A stretch of 64,000 nt of DNA, from contig NC_134013.1 in assembly GCF_040712315.1 (NCBI RefSeq), positions 12,869,001 to 12,933,000 of the forward strand. Reading direction: 5' to 3'. This stretch comes from Castanea sativa (Eukaryota; Streptophyta; Magnoliopsida; Fagales; Fagaceae). Position numbers and translations under genes: made by a program. Positions 1 through 12,529 of the stretch are shown here, one piece after another. The number at the start of each line of letters is the position of its first letter. The stretch's first letter is position 1. The notes under the pieces were generated by a model. It was not told the origin of the DNA. It did no database searches and worked only from the letters and a program-made list of their open reading frames with translations.

Positions 1-1453
1 TACTTATTTTGAGTTAATTTATGCATTTTATATTTGGTTTTGGAATAATGGTGAATAATCAATTTTGTGCTTAATTGAATCTTATTGCGTGAATTTATCT
101 TTTGTAGGAGAATGAAATTAAATAAGTGGATTTGTGCAAAGAAGAATGTTAATGGACTTTATATTTACAAGGGCCATGATAAAGTTAAGGAAGGCCAACT
201 GAATTAAATTTAAGTCCAATTGGAGTAAGGAATCAAAGGAAATTTGCATCAAATTCAAGTCCAATTCGGATTGGGATTCCAGCCTGCACATCAGTTAGTA
301 TATTTGGCATAACTTTCGGCTCAAATATCCAATCGAGATGATTCAAGTTGGGCTGGAAATTTAACTTAAAAGGCTAAAACTTTTTAGTTTACCAAAAGTC
401 CTAATTCTAACATTAAATGGGCCAAAATCGTCAGTTAAGTGAAGCCTAAAAATCTGGGATTTTTGCCAAACGGGAATTCAACTTGTAATAGGATTCTTTG
501 ACCTATTTAAAGGCTCTTTAGGGCAAAATTCAAGGAGGCAAGTGCTAGGGCTGGGGGCTGAACATAGAGAGTGCGGCTACTTCTTTGGTTTTCTTCCATG
601 ATAGTTAGTTTTATTTTATTTGTCTAGTTTAATGTTTAGTATTTTATTTTTGTGTTTTATTTTAATTACTATGAGTAGCTAAATTTATAATTAGGGTTGA
701 GGATGAAACCTTGTTAAAGATTATTAGTAATATTTATGTGATTTGATTTTTCCCACAATAGTTGTTCTTTAATAATTTAAATTGTTCTTCCTTCATATCA
801 ATTGACTGAGATGAGATTCTAGATATGAGTTCAATCATGTTTTTCTCATGGTTTAGGATTTATCTTAATTAGTTGAATGCTTGGTTTATTAATTCTTGAT
901 TATAAAATTGGATATCGCTTGTGATTTGTCAATCAATGGATACAATTTATGATTTGATTTTTAGAATGGGATATATCTTGTGATTTGTTTGGCTATGGAT
1001 ATAATTGATGATTTGATTTTATACTTAAGAAGCAAAGAAGAACATGCTTTTGATTTTTAAAATAAGGATTTTAATGAGAATATTTTTCATGATAGCAAGA
1101 TTGATTTCTAGATTATCATGTAGTGAGTTGGGAAAAATTAATGATCATAAATATATGTTGATATGACTTACAAGACGGATTCTAAAACCTTAATTCATTT
1201 CCCTTGATTGTTTACATCTTTTTATTGTTTTATATATTTTGCTTAGTTTAACCATTTGCTTAATTTTATTATTTGCTTAGTTTATTTAATTTCAAAACAA
1301 CCAATTTTTATTAAACTAAATTAGGATTAATTTGATTAAGATTTAATTAATTTTCCTACGTTCATTCAAGTCCCTCTGGGTTTGACTTCGATCTTGTCAA
1401 ACTATACTTCGGTACGGTTCGTACACTTGCGAGTATTTTAAAATTTCACAACA
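1..1453 (+). repeat. 3' part of a long LTR-like sequence, cut by the window edge
   Basis: This is AT-rich non-coding DNA with no coding potential I can support. Its right end has the look of a plant LTR terminus: a phrase like 'caagtccctctgggtttgactt', a 'cacttgcgagta' word, and an end in ACA at 1453. The next base begins LINE coding sequence in mid-domain, so this reads as a retrotransposon end inserted into a LINE. Sub-repeats of the form 'ggatat..cttgtgatttg' occur at about 910-1015. The left end lies outside the window, so a solo LTR and a full element cannot be told apart. Confidence 0.5.
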
Positions 1454-3028
1454 GTGGACTTGGTTTCAAGAAAGCTAAAGACATCAACATTGCCCTCCTT
1501 GCAAAATTGGCTTGGATGATCACCTCCAAAAGAGATAGTCTCTACATGAACATTCTTAGAGCCAAATATAAAATCAGCAAAGCTTGGCTCCAATCTGACC
1601 CCCCAAAAACCGCGTCCCCTATTTGGAGAATAATTGAAAATGCCAAAAAAGTGATTGTCAAAGGAGCATGTTACACAATCGAATATGGTACTTCAATCAA
1701 CGTTTGGAACGACCCTTGGGTGCCATGGATTCAGGGTTCATTCCCACTCCGAAAGAGGAAGTTTTAACCCAATTACCCATCATGGTGTCACAACTCTTCA
1801 ACCCAGACCTTCACAGTTGGAAGCCCAATCTGATCAGGGAGCTGTTTAATCCAGCATTAGCCCAAGCCATTTTGTCTATACTGATCCCTTTCAGGCCCAG
1901 CCAAGACAAGTTAATTTGGGTGCCAAACTCAAAAGGATGTTTCACAGTAAAGTCAGCTTACCAAACTGCCCGAGACCTCTCCTCACCCCAGCCACCCTCA
2001 GAGAACCATTGGAAACGTATATGGAGGCTTAATATACCAGAAAGAACCAAAATGTTCCTTTGGAGGATCGCTGCCAACGTCCTCCCCACTAGGGATAATC
2101 TATCAAGACATGAGTATTAGGGAAACCTGCTGCACTATTTGCAAACAAGAAGAGGAATCTACATGCCACCTATTCCTCAATTGTCCTATCGCAAAAGTCT
2201 TATGGTTTACAGCTTGCTGGGGCTTCAAAGCTAATGAATCTAGCATCAACAACCCAGTGGACATCGTCAAGCTTGTTACTGACCCTCCACAAGCTTTCTA
2301 CCAAGCCAATGAAAAATGGCTCATCTCCCTTAACATGGCTTTGACTCTAGAGGAGATTTGGAAACTCAGGAATCTAGCCCTTCATCACAGCAGCCTCATT
2401 GACTAGCCATCATCCATCCAGTCTATTCGCAATAAGTTTAATGAGCTTTCACTAGCTCTCGCTAACCCAGCTCTTGATCATACCCATGCTCACCAACCTT
2501 CGTGGTCTCTTCCTCCCCCCAAATGGATCAAAATTAATATTGATGCGGCACTATCCACCACTCATGCTCCCCTCGCTGTGGTTGCAAGGGACCACCTTGG
2601 CGTCCCCATCAAAATCTGGGCTAGAATCGTAAAGGTAATCTCCCCTCTTGTGGCTGAATCCAAGGCTTTACTCTGGGCAACGCAGCTAGCTGGGAAGGAA
2701 GGTTGGAACCAGGTGATATTTGAAGGTGATGCTAAGTCGTGTTTTGATGCTGTCAACTCACTTGACCTTTCCCCCCCTTGGGCCATGAAAACCACTACTG
2801 ATAACATCCTCTCCATTCGGTCTTCTTGTGTTTTCTGTTTTTTATTAGATCAGACGTGCCTGTAATTGTCTTGCCCACCATGTCACAAATTTTTTTTTAT
2901 ATGCTGTCTTCTATGTTTTTCAATAAGGATAATCTTCCCCCTGCCTTCTTGGCTCTCTGTAAGGAAGATTATCCCTTCTGTTCTTCTTTCCTTTCTTAAT
3001 GAAATTGCAGTTTATCAACAAAAAAAAA
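1454..3028 (+). pseudogene. Dead LINE (L1-type) fragment: RT tail, zf-RVT and RNase H
   Basis: This is the 3' part of a non-LTR retrotransposon ORF2. The first residues (GLGFKKAKDINIALLAKLAW) match the conserved end of the plant LINE reverse transcriptase. Next comes the zinc-binding zf-RVT region with FLWRIAANVLPTRDNL (about 2050-2100), then CCTICKQEEES and CHLFLNCP (2125-2190). An RNase H domain follows at about 2520-2860, with acidic residues in NIDAAL, VAESKAL and FEGDAKSC. The frame is broken near 1740 (frameshift), at 2118 (stop plus frame change), at 2404 (stop) and near 2850. A poly(A) tail at 3019-3028 marks the 3' end. The 5' part is missing because an LTR abuts it. Family assignment is firm; the exact clade is not. 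Confidence 0.9.
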
Positions 3029-3452
3029 GTACGGACAGTTGAGATTAGCAGCAGCATGAGGAAGGAGCAACAAAGAGAGAACAAAAATATTGTTACAGCT
3101 AGTTGAGACTAGATAATAAAAAAATACTAAGATTCAAGGAGTAATTTAGGAATTTCAAAAAAAAATTCATTAACCTCAATCTATTCACTCCTATTCCTCA
3201 CAATTTGGAAGAAACAAAAAATGAGAGAATGAGTATTCTCTCCTAACCATTCCATTCCACCTGAACTCACAAACAAGAAAATGGACTTTTCATCCCCTCC
3301 GTTAAACCTCCAAACAAAAGAGAGAAGAATATTCTAAAAATATTCTTTTCATTCAATTTTATTCTCTCCTCCCAAACATGCCTTAAGCCAAGAAGTGAAA
3401 ACAAATTCCAAGCTTAAAATATCATTGGACCATTAACAAAGAAAGTTCAAGG

Positions 3453-3487
<35 letters not shown>

Positions 3488-3613
3488 AAAATGATAATAG
3501 TAATCTTCGTAGAAAATTAAATATTTTTTGGGGCTTCATAAAGCTAAAACAAAAGCAAAAAATAAGAAATGGCCAAGTTTCTTGCCACAGCAAAAGACCC
3601 ATAGATTACACCA
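3029..3613. other. 3' flank of RPN3 with a GA microsatellite
   Basis: This is the downstream region of the minus-strand RPN3 gene and probably includes its 3' UTR. A (GA)n run lies at about 3456-3485. I see no other gene here. Confidence 0.5.
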
Positions 3614-6600
3614 TTAAAAATCATCATCATCTTCTTCGGCAATGTGCTTGGCAAGTTCCTGCTCCTGCTGATGCCTCTCTCTCCTCTTCTCAGCACTTTC
3701 CTTCTCCTTGTGTGTATTTGGAGGGTATCGCAAGGCCCGAACTGCTTCATTGTGCATGTTAAGGCAGAAAGCAATCCGGGAGTTGAAAGCAATTTGAGGC
3801 TCATTTGTGGAGTAAATATCTCCTGTTTCCTTTGATACCATCCACCCATTTGTGTGATCCAAGGTGGCATCAATTGCTCCATCATGAATAGCCTTCGACA
3901 CAATGCTCTCAGCATCAGCAATGGGGTTTTGAGAGTTTAACCTCAATTTTTTAGCAACATCAGCAAGTGAGATGCGGGAATAGGAGATGTTGATGTTACG
4001 TAAACCAGTTCTAATGACATTATGCCGCAGCCGGACAATCAAATTGTGTGTTCGGTCAGCATTGAAAGTGTCAGCAAACTTCTCAGCTACATTCCTAAAC
4101 AGCTCCAGGTCACCAATCCGAACAGCCTGAAAGTTCCAAATCAAAGTTAAAACACTCCAAACCCAAACAGAATACATCACAACCAAAGACTAGATTGGTT
4201 GTATTTGTGCAAGAATGTAAAGATCACTATCCAGAATAGAATTCTGGGCAGTTTATGGCGTGTCCCTGCTTCTGTATCCAATAGGAATTAGTTCTGTATG
4301 TTATGTGCTAGTCAGCTCTGCCTTTTCTTTTAGCAGAGTTTTTTTTTTTTGTTGTTATTCTCTGTTATGGTTGCAGCTTGCTGCTTGCTGTACTGTTGCT
4401 TTGTTTGATAAATAAATTTTAGCTCATTCATTAAAAGAAGTATGAACCATACTAGCTTGGTTCTGATACTACATAGCTACAGTATGATGCTAAAAGAAGA
4501 TTTGCAGTGATAAATCAAGAATTACGATTTGCCAAGTTGTAAATCAATCTTAAAATCATGACTCCACTGAATGTACTGACATGTTATAATTAGCTACAGG
4601 TTTGACAAGTTGGACTCACATTTGTAAGCTCAAAGTATGGCTTCAAAGCATTCTCCATTCCTTTCTGCATAAAGATGGTTCTCTCAGGGATTTCTCCCAG
4701 CAGTAGACGAACTAGCACAGCCCACTTGTTACATTGGATTCGAAACCCTCTAGCTGCAAGAGGCGCTTTCCGGGCAGCCTGCAGGAGAGACTCTTTTGCA
4801 TCGGTGTACTCTAACTGAATTGTTCGAATCTTCCCAAGGTAAAAGAGATATCGACAGAACTGCAGAAGTAATATGAGACATTCAAATTATTAATAAACAA
4901 TTATGCTCACATTCAGTTAATAGGAACTAAAACCACTGCAAAGAGGGAATAGAGAGGCTCAGCAGAAACCAAACAAATATATATTGGTGTAGATTGAATC
5001 CATGGGTCTATACAACAATTGATCAAACACGTGGAAAGTGCATTCCGATAAAGAATTCTTGTAAAGAAACATATGCAAGAAGGTTAAAAGATAGAAGACA
5101 GAGAAGAAAGAAAAAAAAAAAGAAAAAAGATAAAGACATAGAAAACAGTCAAGGAAGAGTACAAGAGCAAGTGTGCACAAGTTCTTCCAATTATTTTTAA
5201 TTTAGATAATCTTTTCACCTACTTATTTTATGAGAAAGATGCCCTTTTCGCTTTATGAAATTTGGGTACAAAAAAATAATACTCTAGATCAAAATCTTCC
5301 AAGCATAATAGATAGCAGGGCCCAAATCCCCTGCTTTAATCATTAAAAGACAAGCAAAATGAATATCACAACACACTTCTTTCATACTGCTTGGCTGCAT
5401 TAAGTGATAAATTTTAATGTGAACCAAACAAAGGCTGTCCAAGGTTAGGGTTCAAATTAAATGAATCAGGGTAGGGGCCTTCTTTATCACGCCCAAGACA
5501 AGTGTCCCCACTTCACTGGAAAATCATTGGTCTGGACCTCAAGCCTGAGTGTTGTGAGGGGGACTTGGGCCAGGTTCTCCTACAGAATGGGCTTATCCTG
5601 CTAAAACCAGTCTGTGCACAAACAAAATAATCCAAAAAGTCCAATGAAAAAAGATAAAATGAAATAAGTGATAGCCTTTTATAGTATTTGGCCCACGAAG
5701 TATTTGGCCCCAACTCTCATAGTCCAGTTTGCAATCAACCCTCGGGCTTACAGAACTAGTGAGATTTGGGACTTGGAACCGGGTGGCCTTACTAGTTGAA
5801 ATCCTTTCTACCACAGGATTCAGATGGGTGAGACAATTCAGGGAGAAAGGAGAGTTTTTCTAGTGATGCATGTCAACACTTCTCATTCTGCAGCATGAGT
5901 TTCTTGCTAAATGTTAAGGATAGGATGTTGATAAATGATTGAAGGGATTTGTCAAAGTGTATCTGGTAGTTCTTATGGCTGTTTCTGCTTTCTTTTTCTT
6001 GTTCCTCCCAAACCACAGGTTTCCCAAAACTGGGGAGACATCCTTAATGTTTTACCTCTCCTCGGCCTTCCAACCAATTTCTTTGGGCACAGAACTTTTG
6101 GTTTGTCCCTATCACACCTAGTTTCCCTAGATTTCTTTGGGCAATTAGAACTACGAAAGTATTATGTGGACTTGAGCCCAAAAAAAAGATTCTCCTCATT
6201 GGGGGAGAATTGCGGATAATGGCAAGGCCTTAACTAATAACAGCCTAGGTACAAAACGATGAAACACTATGAACATTTACAAGCTTTGGTCGGCTGTAGG
6301 TTTTCTATGACATGCACCTGTGAGATCTGCCTTCTTTCACCATTTTAGTGTTGACACTTTCCCCAGTAATCCACAAAAGGTCATGGCTGATCATCACAAC
6401 TAGAGCTCTCCTCTGCTTCTGCCAAACCGTTCTCCCTTGAAACCTGAAAATGAGTGATCATACGCCTCTCATATGCCTGGAATATGGAGTGAGTCAACCA
6501 AGTTTGTCATTTACAACAGACTGGGAGGTATTTCCTCCGCTCTCTCATCTCTTTCGAGTTGCAAAGAGTTCCAAGACAAGCTTTTCCTTCTCCTTTTATT

Positions 6601-9600
6601 TTCTAAAGTAGGTTGGGCCTTCCTTGGGCTGCTTAAACATACATTATTTATTGGGCCATACACCTTCTTCCTTGGCCACTTCCTTTTTCCAAGGGCTGGT
6701 GCTTTCCCTTTGGGCCTTTTTTATATTTTTTCTATTTGGTTTACCAGATTCTTTGGGAACTTTTTCTAAAATGGGGGCCCATGTATTTCTTATGTGCAAA
6801 TTTTGGGCAGCTACAATCAGTAGCCAGGTTAGACATTCAGATTACGTGAAGCAAAAAGACTTTTAACTGTAATCCATATGAACATAAACACTACAATTTT
6901 AAAAAGAAATTTGCCGCACCTGTTGGTTTGAGTGTGCTTCAAATCGTGGTGCCTTAGACCTCAGTTTCTCAGCCTGATCATATAGGTTGTAGTGGAGGTA
7001 ATTACGAAGTAACAAGTTTAGAAGTGTTTCCTGCATTAGGGTATCATATTATTACAAGTTTTGAATCCCCAAGACAACATCTTGCACTAGAGATGAAAAC
7101 AAACCTGGCCCAGCTCATCATGGCGCAATGTAGCAATACGATGCAAGGCAAGTAGATTGCTGAAAACAAATATACATGCAGACAAAATAAAAGATTAAAA
7201 GCTAACCTTTCTCTTTTTCTTCTGTATGACATAAACACATATTTACAAACATACGTAAATACTAAATACATATGCACATTTGAATTGATATAAAACTTAC
7301 CCACGAATTTCAGCAAGCTCACCCGTAAGCTCATAGCTATATGAGTAATAAAAGTACAGTCTAGATGCTATGACATCAACAGTTCTTCTGTTCACGTTCT
7401 TAAGCCGAGCAATGCTTGCTGATGAACAAGCTTTAGCCTAAAAGAGAAACAGAAGTACATTCACTACATAACTACCTCTACCTCAGTGGGTTCCATCCAC
7501 TATAATGAACAAAAAAGAGAAGTAAATAAAGGGGAACCAATCGACAAACCTCATTGTACTTTTTCTGATCAATCAGAAAAAGTAGCAGGAGCAAGTAACA
7601 GTAAATCTCAAGCTCTGGCAGTAAATGTTTCCCTGAAGCTTGACTAACTGATGTAGCAGTGTCAATTTCCATTTCATGATCATCTTGCTACACAATGTTA
7701 CAACATATGTAATTAGGTATTGTTAAACAATGTGGGCATTATAACTTCTTAACAGTGAAGCTAAAGCACAAAATATAGAACTATCATAGAATTTTTTATT
7801 CAAATGGAGTTAAAACAATAAGAACACCTCTCATGTTAAACATAGTATGGTTCTCAAATTTCTATATACCATATAGATAGACGCACACCCCTTTCATATC
7901 CAATATATAAGTAAGGTATCTCACATTGTATAGTTCACATCCCACTACATTGATCATGAGTGGCTTATCACATTTGTAAAATTTCAGATCAGCATTTCAA
8001 GCTATCTAAAGTATTTCCTGGCTAGGTTGGCCAGGAAATGTACATACAGATTTTATAAATTCTTTTATAAAGGGAAAGCCTGAAGAAAGCTTGCTATATG
8101 CTCATAGAAAATGCAACTATGAATGGAAATTATTATAGTTTAGTAGAATACTCATGAATTGTATCATGGACATGTTCTCTTTCAACAAATTATGGTAATG
8201 AAAGAGATAGAATGTTCAATACCATAAATAAGTTTTACGCAGCCAAGAATTTTTTTTTATATATAAGTAATCAAATTTATTAATGCAAAAGAACAACCTC
8301 ATGTACATAGGATGTATTCATAAGATAGTCTAAAGAATCACAAAGAAGTCATGCACAAAGGACGTGTACACAAAATACACCTTAAAATTACATAATCCAA
8401 TAATTTAAAGGGAATCAATAAAATCTACACTGTTGTCCACACAAAAAGAGCAACTTTCTTTAGTAGCTTAGTACACCACCCACCCATCCATGGAAATATT
8501 ATGTTATGGAACCTCTTAGCACTTCATAATAAAATCTCAACTCAAAGTTACATTTACCTTTAGGCCTCCATCTCATTTGATCAGAGCCTAAATGATAATG
8601 GAAGTGCGAAGATTATTTTATTTTATTTATGAGGTCATTTCTATTTTTTATTGGATTTTTTTTTTTTTTTGATAGATAGATATTATTAATTAATTAGTTT
8701 AATAGTATTTTTATTTAATTTTCAATAATTGGCTTTCCTAGGTCAATTAGAATAAGAATTAGGTCATAGTAATCTATATAAGCACACACTATTGTACTCC
8801 AATGGCGACACTTAGACAGTTTGCTTGAGTAACAAATTTATTGTTGGAGATTTTTCTTCAACTGCTTGGTGTTGATTCTAGGCAATCCTAGATGTTATTT
8901 TTGCATTGGTAAGTTACAAACACACCTAATTGATCTTGAACTCATGACCTCACCCTTCATCTAACATTTATAAAGGGATGAGGTGGCAGTTGAGCTAGAG
9001 CTCATCGGCACGCAATCCTAGGTGTCAATTCCTATGTTTTGTTCCTCTTGCTTGGTGCCAATTCTAGGCAAGTCTAGGTGTTGATCCTTGGGTTTTTTTT
9101 TCTTTTTCTTTTTCTTTTTTTTCGATTTCATTGTTGCATATATTTTGGTTTTGTCCTACATCACATCACCACTTAGGATATTGGAGTAAAGAGTGTCAAT
9201 TTCCAATTCTCAATCGTTATAAGTGCATGCTGATATTTCATAAGCGAGTTTACCCTCCATTCAATTGCTTCAACAAGAGCGCAGAAAATCATCTTTATCA
9301 CTGCAATTGAGTATAAGTTTGGGCGTAACTCTTTCAATGCACAACTACCACATCATGTCTCATGCCAACACCGCACACTACTACCATCACCAATAACTAA
9401 TGTAATCCACAAATTTAACGTGAACCGCCCTTACAATCCACCAAAAGTCACACCATGAATGTTACATAATCCTCATTGTCCATTCACCCCAAGCTTCCCC
9501 ATACTTCACACCAATCACTCTTCTCCAAAAACGATTTCCTTCCTCCAAAACGCCACAACCATTTCCCCATATAAGGATTGATTGATGGTGTCTGATTTTC

Positions 9601-10987
9601 TCACACCCAATCCCATTCTTGATTGGAGAGCACATTGTATTCCACTCCACTAGATAGAATTTAAAAAATTCACCTCTTAGCCCACCCCATAGAAAATTAT
9701 TCCTCCAGCTTTGGGACCCTTTGCTAGAAATCTTATCGGCAATGCCAAAGAATCTAAAAGGTAATCACAAAAATAAATGACACTTCTAATCTCCAAATGC
9801 AGCATCCACAAGATTGACTTCCAGAGAGTAACCCAACTTGATGCTAATTATTAAGTGGTCTTAATGACACTTCTACTTTCCCAATAAGTAAATGACTCTT
9901 TTATCACATATGCAAACATCTAATAAAACTGTTTGGATTGTGCAATGATGTTGTGTTATGCAAGAGTTAATGTGGTTTTTCCTAAACTAAGCAAAACCAT
10001 CACTCACCGTTTCCTACTTTTCTCAAAAATGACCAAACGTAATATGACCTAGCATGATAAATAAAAAACTTCTTGCAATTACAATTTAACTTATAAGTCT
10101 AATATACAGTGGAGCCCCTATATTGAATTATACCTTTAGGCCACCATCGAATCATTAGCCAAAATCCTCACCACAAGAAAAATTCCTATTTCTTTTAAGA
10201 GTTCTCACTTTGAACCGCCGATTAGCTCTAGCTCAAATGACGCGGCCTCTCTTTGTAAGATCAAGATGGAGAGTGCGGATAGCATATGTTAAAAATAGTT
10301 CTCAGTGATTGTGAACCAAACAAGACAGAAGCGCTCCCTTGTCATACAAAAATTGATATTTCAGCTCGATAATACCCACATTCTCGCATTTTTGTCTCTA
10401 CCAAAACATTAACAAAAACTCTGGACAACCTTAACTACATCTGGTTTCACAGTTCAGTTACCAAAACATAATTACTATATTGCAGAGAAAGAACAACCCT
10501 AAGAAACCAAACCAATCCAATCAAACAACATTGATACTCAGCTTAAAAAACACAAAAAAAAACTATAATCAATGTACCTTTGGAAGATACACCGATAATC
10601 GAGCATGGGCTTCAGAACCAGGAACAAGAGCGAAATCGAGAAAAGCCGAGAGCACCGATGCCGTCAATTTACGCCTCAGCGAAATCGTCAGGCGTACAGC
10701 ACGACCGATTCGGCGAACCTCCTTGGTGTACGAACCGGTCTCAATAAGCGATGCTATCTCCTTCAAATCTATAAAAACCCCCAAATACGCACACACACGC
10801 ACAAAATTATATGCAAATTTGATAATTAAAAACGAAACCCTAGAATTATAAATCGATGAGATTGAGATTGAGGATCGAAAAAGAAGTGGTAGTAGAAATT
10901 ACTCTGAAAAGTGGATGGGACGACGGTGGTAACAGAATGTGAAGGAGTGGTGTGGTCTTTCTCTTTCATCTCCACATCTTGAGTCAT
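3614..10987 (-). CDS. RPN3: 26S proteasome non-ATPase regulatory subunit 3 (RPN3)
   Basis: This encodes a subunit of the lid of the 19S regulatory particle, which recognises and deubiquitinates proteasome substrates in cytosol and nucleus. Eight exons were read on the minus strand: 10987-10903, 10768-10578, 7687-7550, 7437-7301, 7159-7105, 7030-6920, 4859-4620 and 4126-3614. All have GT/AG borders, and they sum to 1470 nt, 489 aa plus stop, close to the 488 aa I recall for Arabidopsis. The start MTQDVEMKE is the usual plant N-terminus. The middle is helical PAM/PINT-associated repeat ([30 protein letters not shown]). The last exon holds the PCI winged-helix domain ([31 protein letters not shown]) and the acidic tail EEDDDDF. 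Two introns are over 2 kb and carry transposon remnants, but no exon is damaged. Expect a functional housekeeping gene. Confidence 0.97.
4860..6919. other. 2.06 kb intron of RPN3 with probable inserted repeat DNA
   Basis: This is the intron between the sixth and seventh coding exons. The part from about 5440 to 6830 is less AT-rich than its surroundings and full of 'gggcc' and 'tttgggcc' words. That is typical of LTR-type inserts in this window, but I could not define termini or a target duplication. The short open frames here show no family motif and are not called as genes. The intron between the last two coding exons (4127-4619) is ordinary AT-rich sequence. Confidence 0.4.
8640..9130 (+). 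repeat. LTR-like fragment split by a SINE
   Basis: Plus-strand sequence around 8740-8890 resembles the R-U5 part of a plant LTR: 'ctatataagcacacac' as a TATA-like start, then a transcribed leader. Three imperfect copies of a motif like 'cttggtgttgattctaggcaatcctaggtgt' occur at about 8862, 9005 and 9050. No termini were identified. Low-confidence classification. Confidence 0.35.
8896..9011 (-). mobile_element. tRNA-derived SINE with 14 bp target duplication
   Basis: Read on the minus strand, the element begins near 'gatgagctctagctcaactgcc', which fits a pol III A box. About 50 bases on it has 'ggtcatgagttcaagatc', which fits a degenerate B box. It is flanked by GCAATCCTAGATGT (8882-8895) and GCAATCCTAGGTGT (9012-9025), a 13/14 direct repeat as expected for LINE-driven insertion. 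The length of 116 bp is short for a plant SINE, so it may be 3'-trimmed. It sits in RPN3 intron 2 and has no coding capacity. Confidence 0.7.
10213..10272 (+). repeat. Possible truncated SINE 5' end
   Basis: The sequence 'attagctctagctcaaatg' resembles the A box of the SINE at 8896-9011, and similar tRNA-like sequence continues for about 40 bases. No B box or target duplication was found. Confidence 0.3.
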
Positions 10988-11240
10988 CTTGAAGAGGGAA
11001 GAGAAGGTGCCAAAACAGAAGAGATTGAACGATCTGTTTGGTTGCTCGGAAAATAGGAGAAAAATTGGAAGGAATGAAAATGCACAATAGCTGTGAAGTG
11101 AGATTCAAGTAGATGATGATTGTGAAGAATTCAGCTTACGAATCTGGAGAAAGTCCGCTGAGGAAGGAGAGAAGGACAAAGCACTTTCTTTGATTCTTGT
11201 TGCTACTCTCCTTGATTTTTATTCAGTATCACTCTTTTCT
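10988..11240 (-). promoter_or_regulatory. RPN3 5' UTR and proximal promoter region
   Basis: This lies directly upstream of the RPN3 start codon at 10987 on the minus strand. It is purine/pyrimidine-skewed like many plant leaders. No TATA box or proteasome-related (PRCE-like) element was identified with confidence. Confidence 0.4.
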
Positions 11241-11484
11241 TTCTCTTCAAGTTAACATTTTAATTCGCATCTAAAATAATAGCTTATTTTTATTTATTTT
11301 TTTGGCCACAATTAACAGTTAAAAAGACCACTAAAACCCTTTTTTTAAGTATTTAAAAAATTATTTAATCTTGATTTTTATTTGACAAGGTCTATAATTT
11401 TTTTAATAAATTCATATTTAAAATAAGTATTTTCAATTTTTATTTTTTTATGGAAAAAAATAAGTAGGGAGACTTTTTTTTTTT

Positions 11485-12412
11485 TTTTAGTAAACAGTAA
11501 TACTTATTATAACAAACACGAAAATAATAATAGTGTTTTAAATCGGGTTTATAATACATTATATAATCATAGTACAACTACAAAACGATCTAACTTTTGT
11601 AGTTGTAGATTAGGGTTATAAACAACGGACAATAAACACACACAACTAATATGGGATAAACATCCCTATTTTCTTTTTTTGAGTAAATAGTAATACTTAT
11701 TAGAACACATACGAAAATAATGATAGCATTTTAAATCAGGTTTATAACCCCAGTCTACAACCCCTTTTGTAATTGTATTCTGGTTATGTAATGTAAACAG
11801 TAATACTTATTATAACACATACGAAAATAATAATAGCATTTTAAACCAGGTTTATAACCCCAGTCTACAACTCCTTTTGTAATTGTATTTTGGATATGTA
11901 ATGTAAACAGTAATACTTATTATAACACACACGAAAATAATAATAGTGTTTTAAATCGAGTTTATAATACATTACATAACCAGAGTACAACTACAAAATG
12001 GTCTAACCTTTGTAGTTGTAGACTAGAGTTATAAACAGCGGATAATAGACACACACAACCAATGTGGGATAAACATCCCTATTTTCTTTTTTTGAGTAAA
12101 TAGTAATACTTATTAGAACACACACTAAAATAATAATAGCGTTTTAAACCAGGTTTATAATCTCAGTCTACAACCCCTTTTGTAATTGTATTTTGGTTAT
12201 GTAATGTATTATAAACCCAATTTAAAATACTATTATTATTTTCGTGTGTGTTCTAATAAGTATTACTATTTACTTAAAAAAAATGATATTTATCCCACAT
12301 TGGTTGTGTGTGTCTAGTGTCTGCTGTTTATAACCCCAGTCTACAACTACAAAGGTTAGGCAATTTTGTAGTTGTACTTTAGTTATGTAATTTATTATAA
12401 ACCCAGTTTAGG
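11485..12412. repeat. Nested direct and inverted repeat cluster (foldback-type)
   Basis: A 40-45 bp word, 'gtaaacagtaatacttatta' followed by 'taacac.cacgaaaataata', recurs on the plus strand at about 11492, 11685, 11796, 11907 and 12100, and inverted at about 12230-12275. A second word, 'tttgtagttgtaga', pairs with 'ctacaactacaaa' several times. The layout suggests one foldback or MITE-like element with long inverted arms that has been copied and nested into itself. No coding sequence and no clear outer target duplication was found. Confidence 0.7.
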
Positions 12413-12529
12413 GAGACTTGAGTTAGCATCTTCCATCGAGACATGGCTATTACTTTCAACTTAGGCAATTCTTTTCTTTCTTTTCTTTTTTCCTCAATAA
12501 GAAGCCTAAAATGCTCCTCTGATGTGGCT

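Larger units (their letters stand above)
8249..9660 (-). pseudogene. LINE remnant inside RPN3 intron 2
   Basis: Minus-strand sequence at 9660-9190 reads as a degenerate end of a plant LINE reverse transcriptase, with [18 protein letters not shown], then [17 protein letters not shown] and, after frameshifts, [15 protein letters not shown]. At 8249-8560, the minus strand ends in an A-rich stretch after 'attacttatatata', which resembles a LINE 3' end. The segment between (about 8640-9180) is other repeat DNA, so the LINE is either interrupted or represented by two separate pieces. Not functional. Confidence 0.65.

Noticed and set aside
5094..5130. Lys-rich open frame (4994-5200) suggesting a nuclear protein
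   Set aside because: Generated by an A/G-rich intronic tract.
5935..6769. Short open frames in an RPN3 intron
   Set aside because: No motif; hydrophobic composition follows from T-rich DNA.
8939..9010. Possible tRNA gene
   Set aside because: Box A- and B-like words are present, but no cloverleaf can be drawn and target duplications show it is a SINE.
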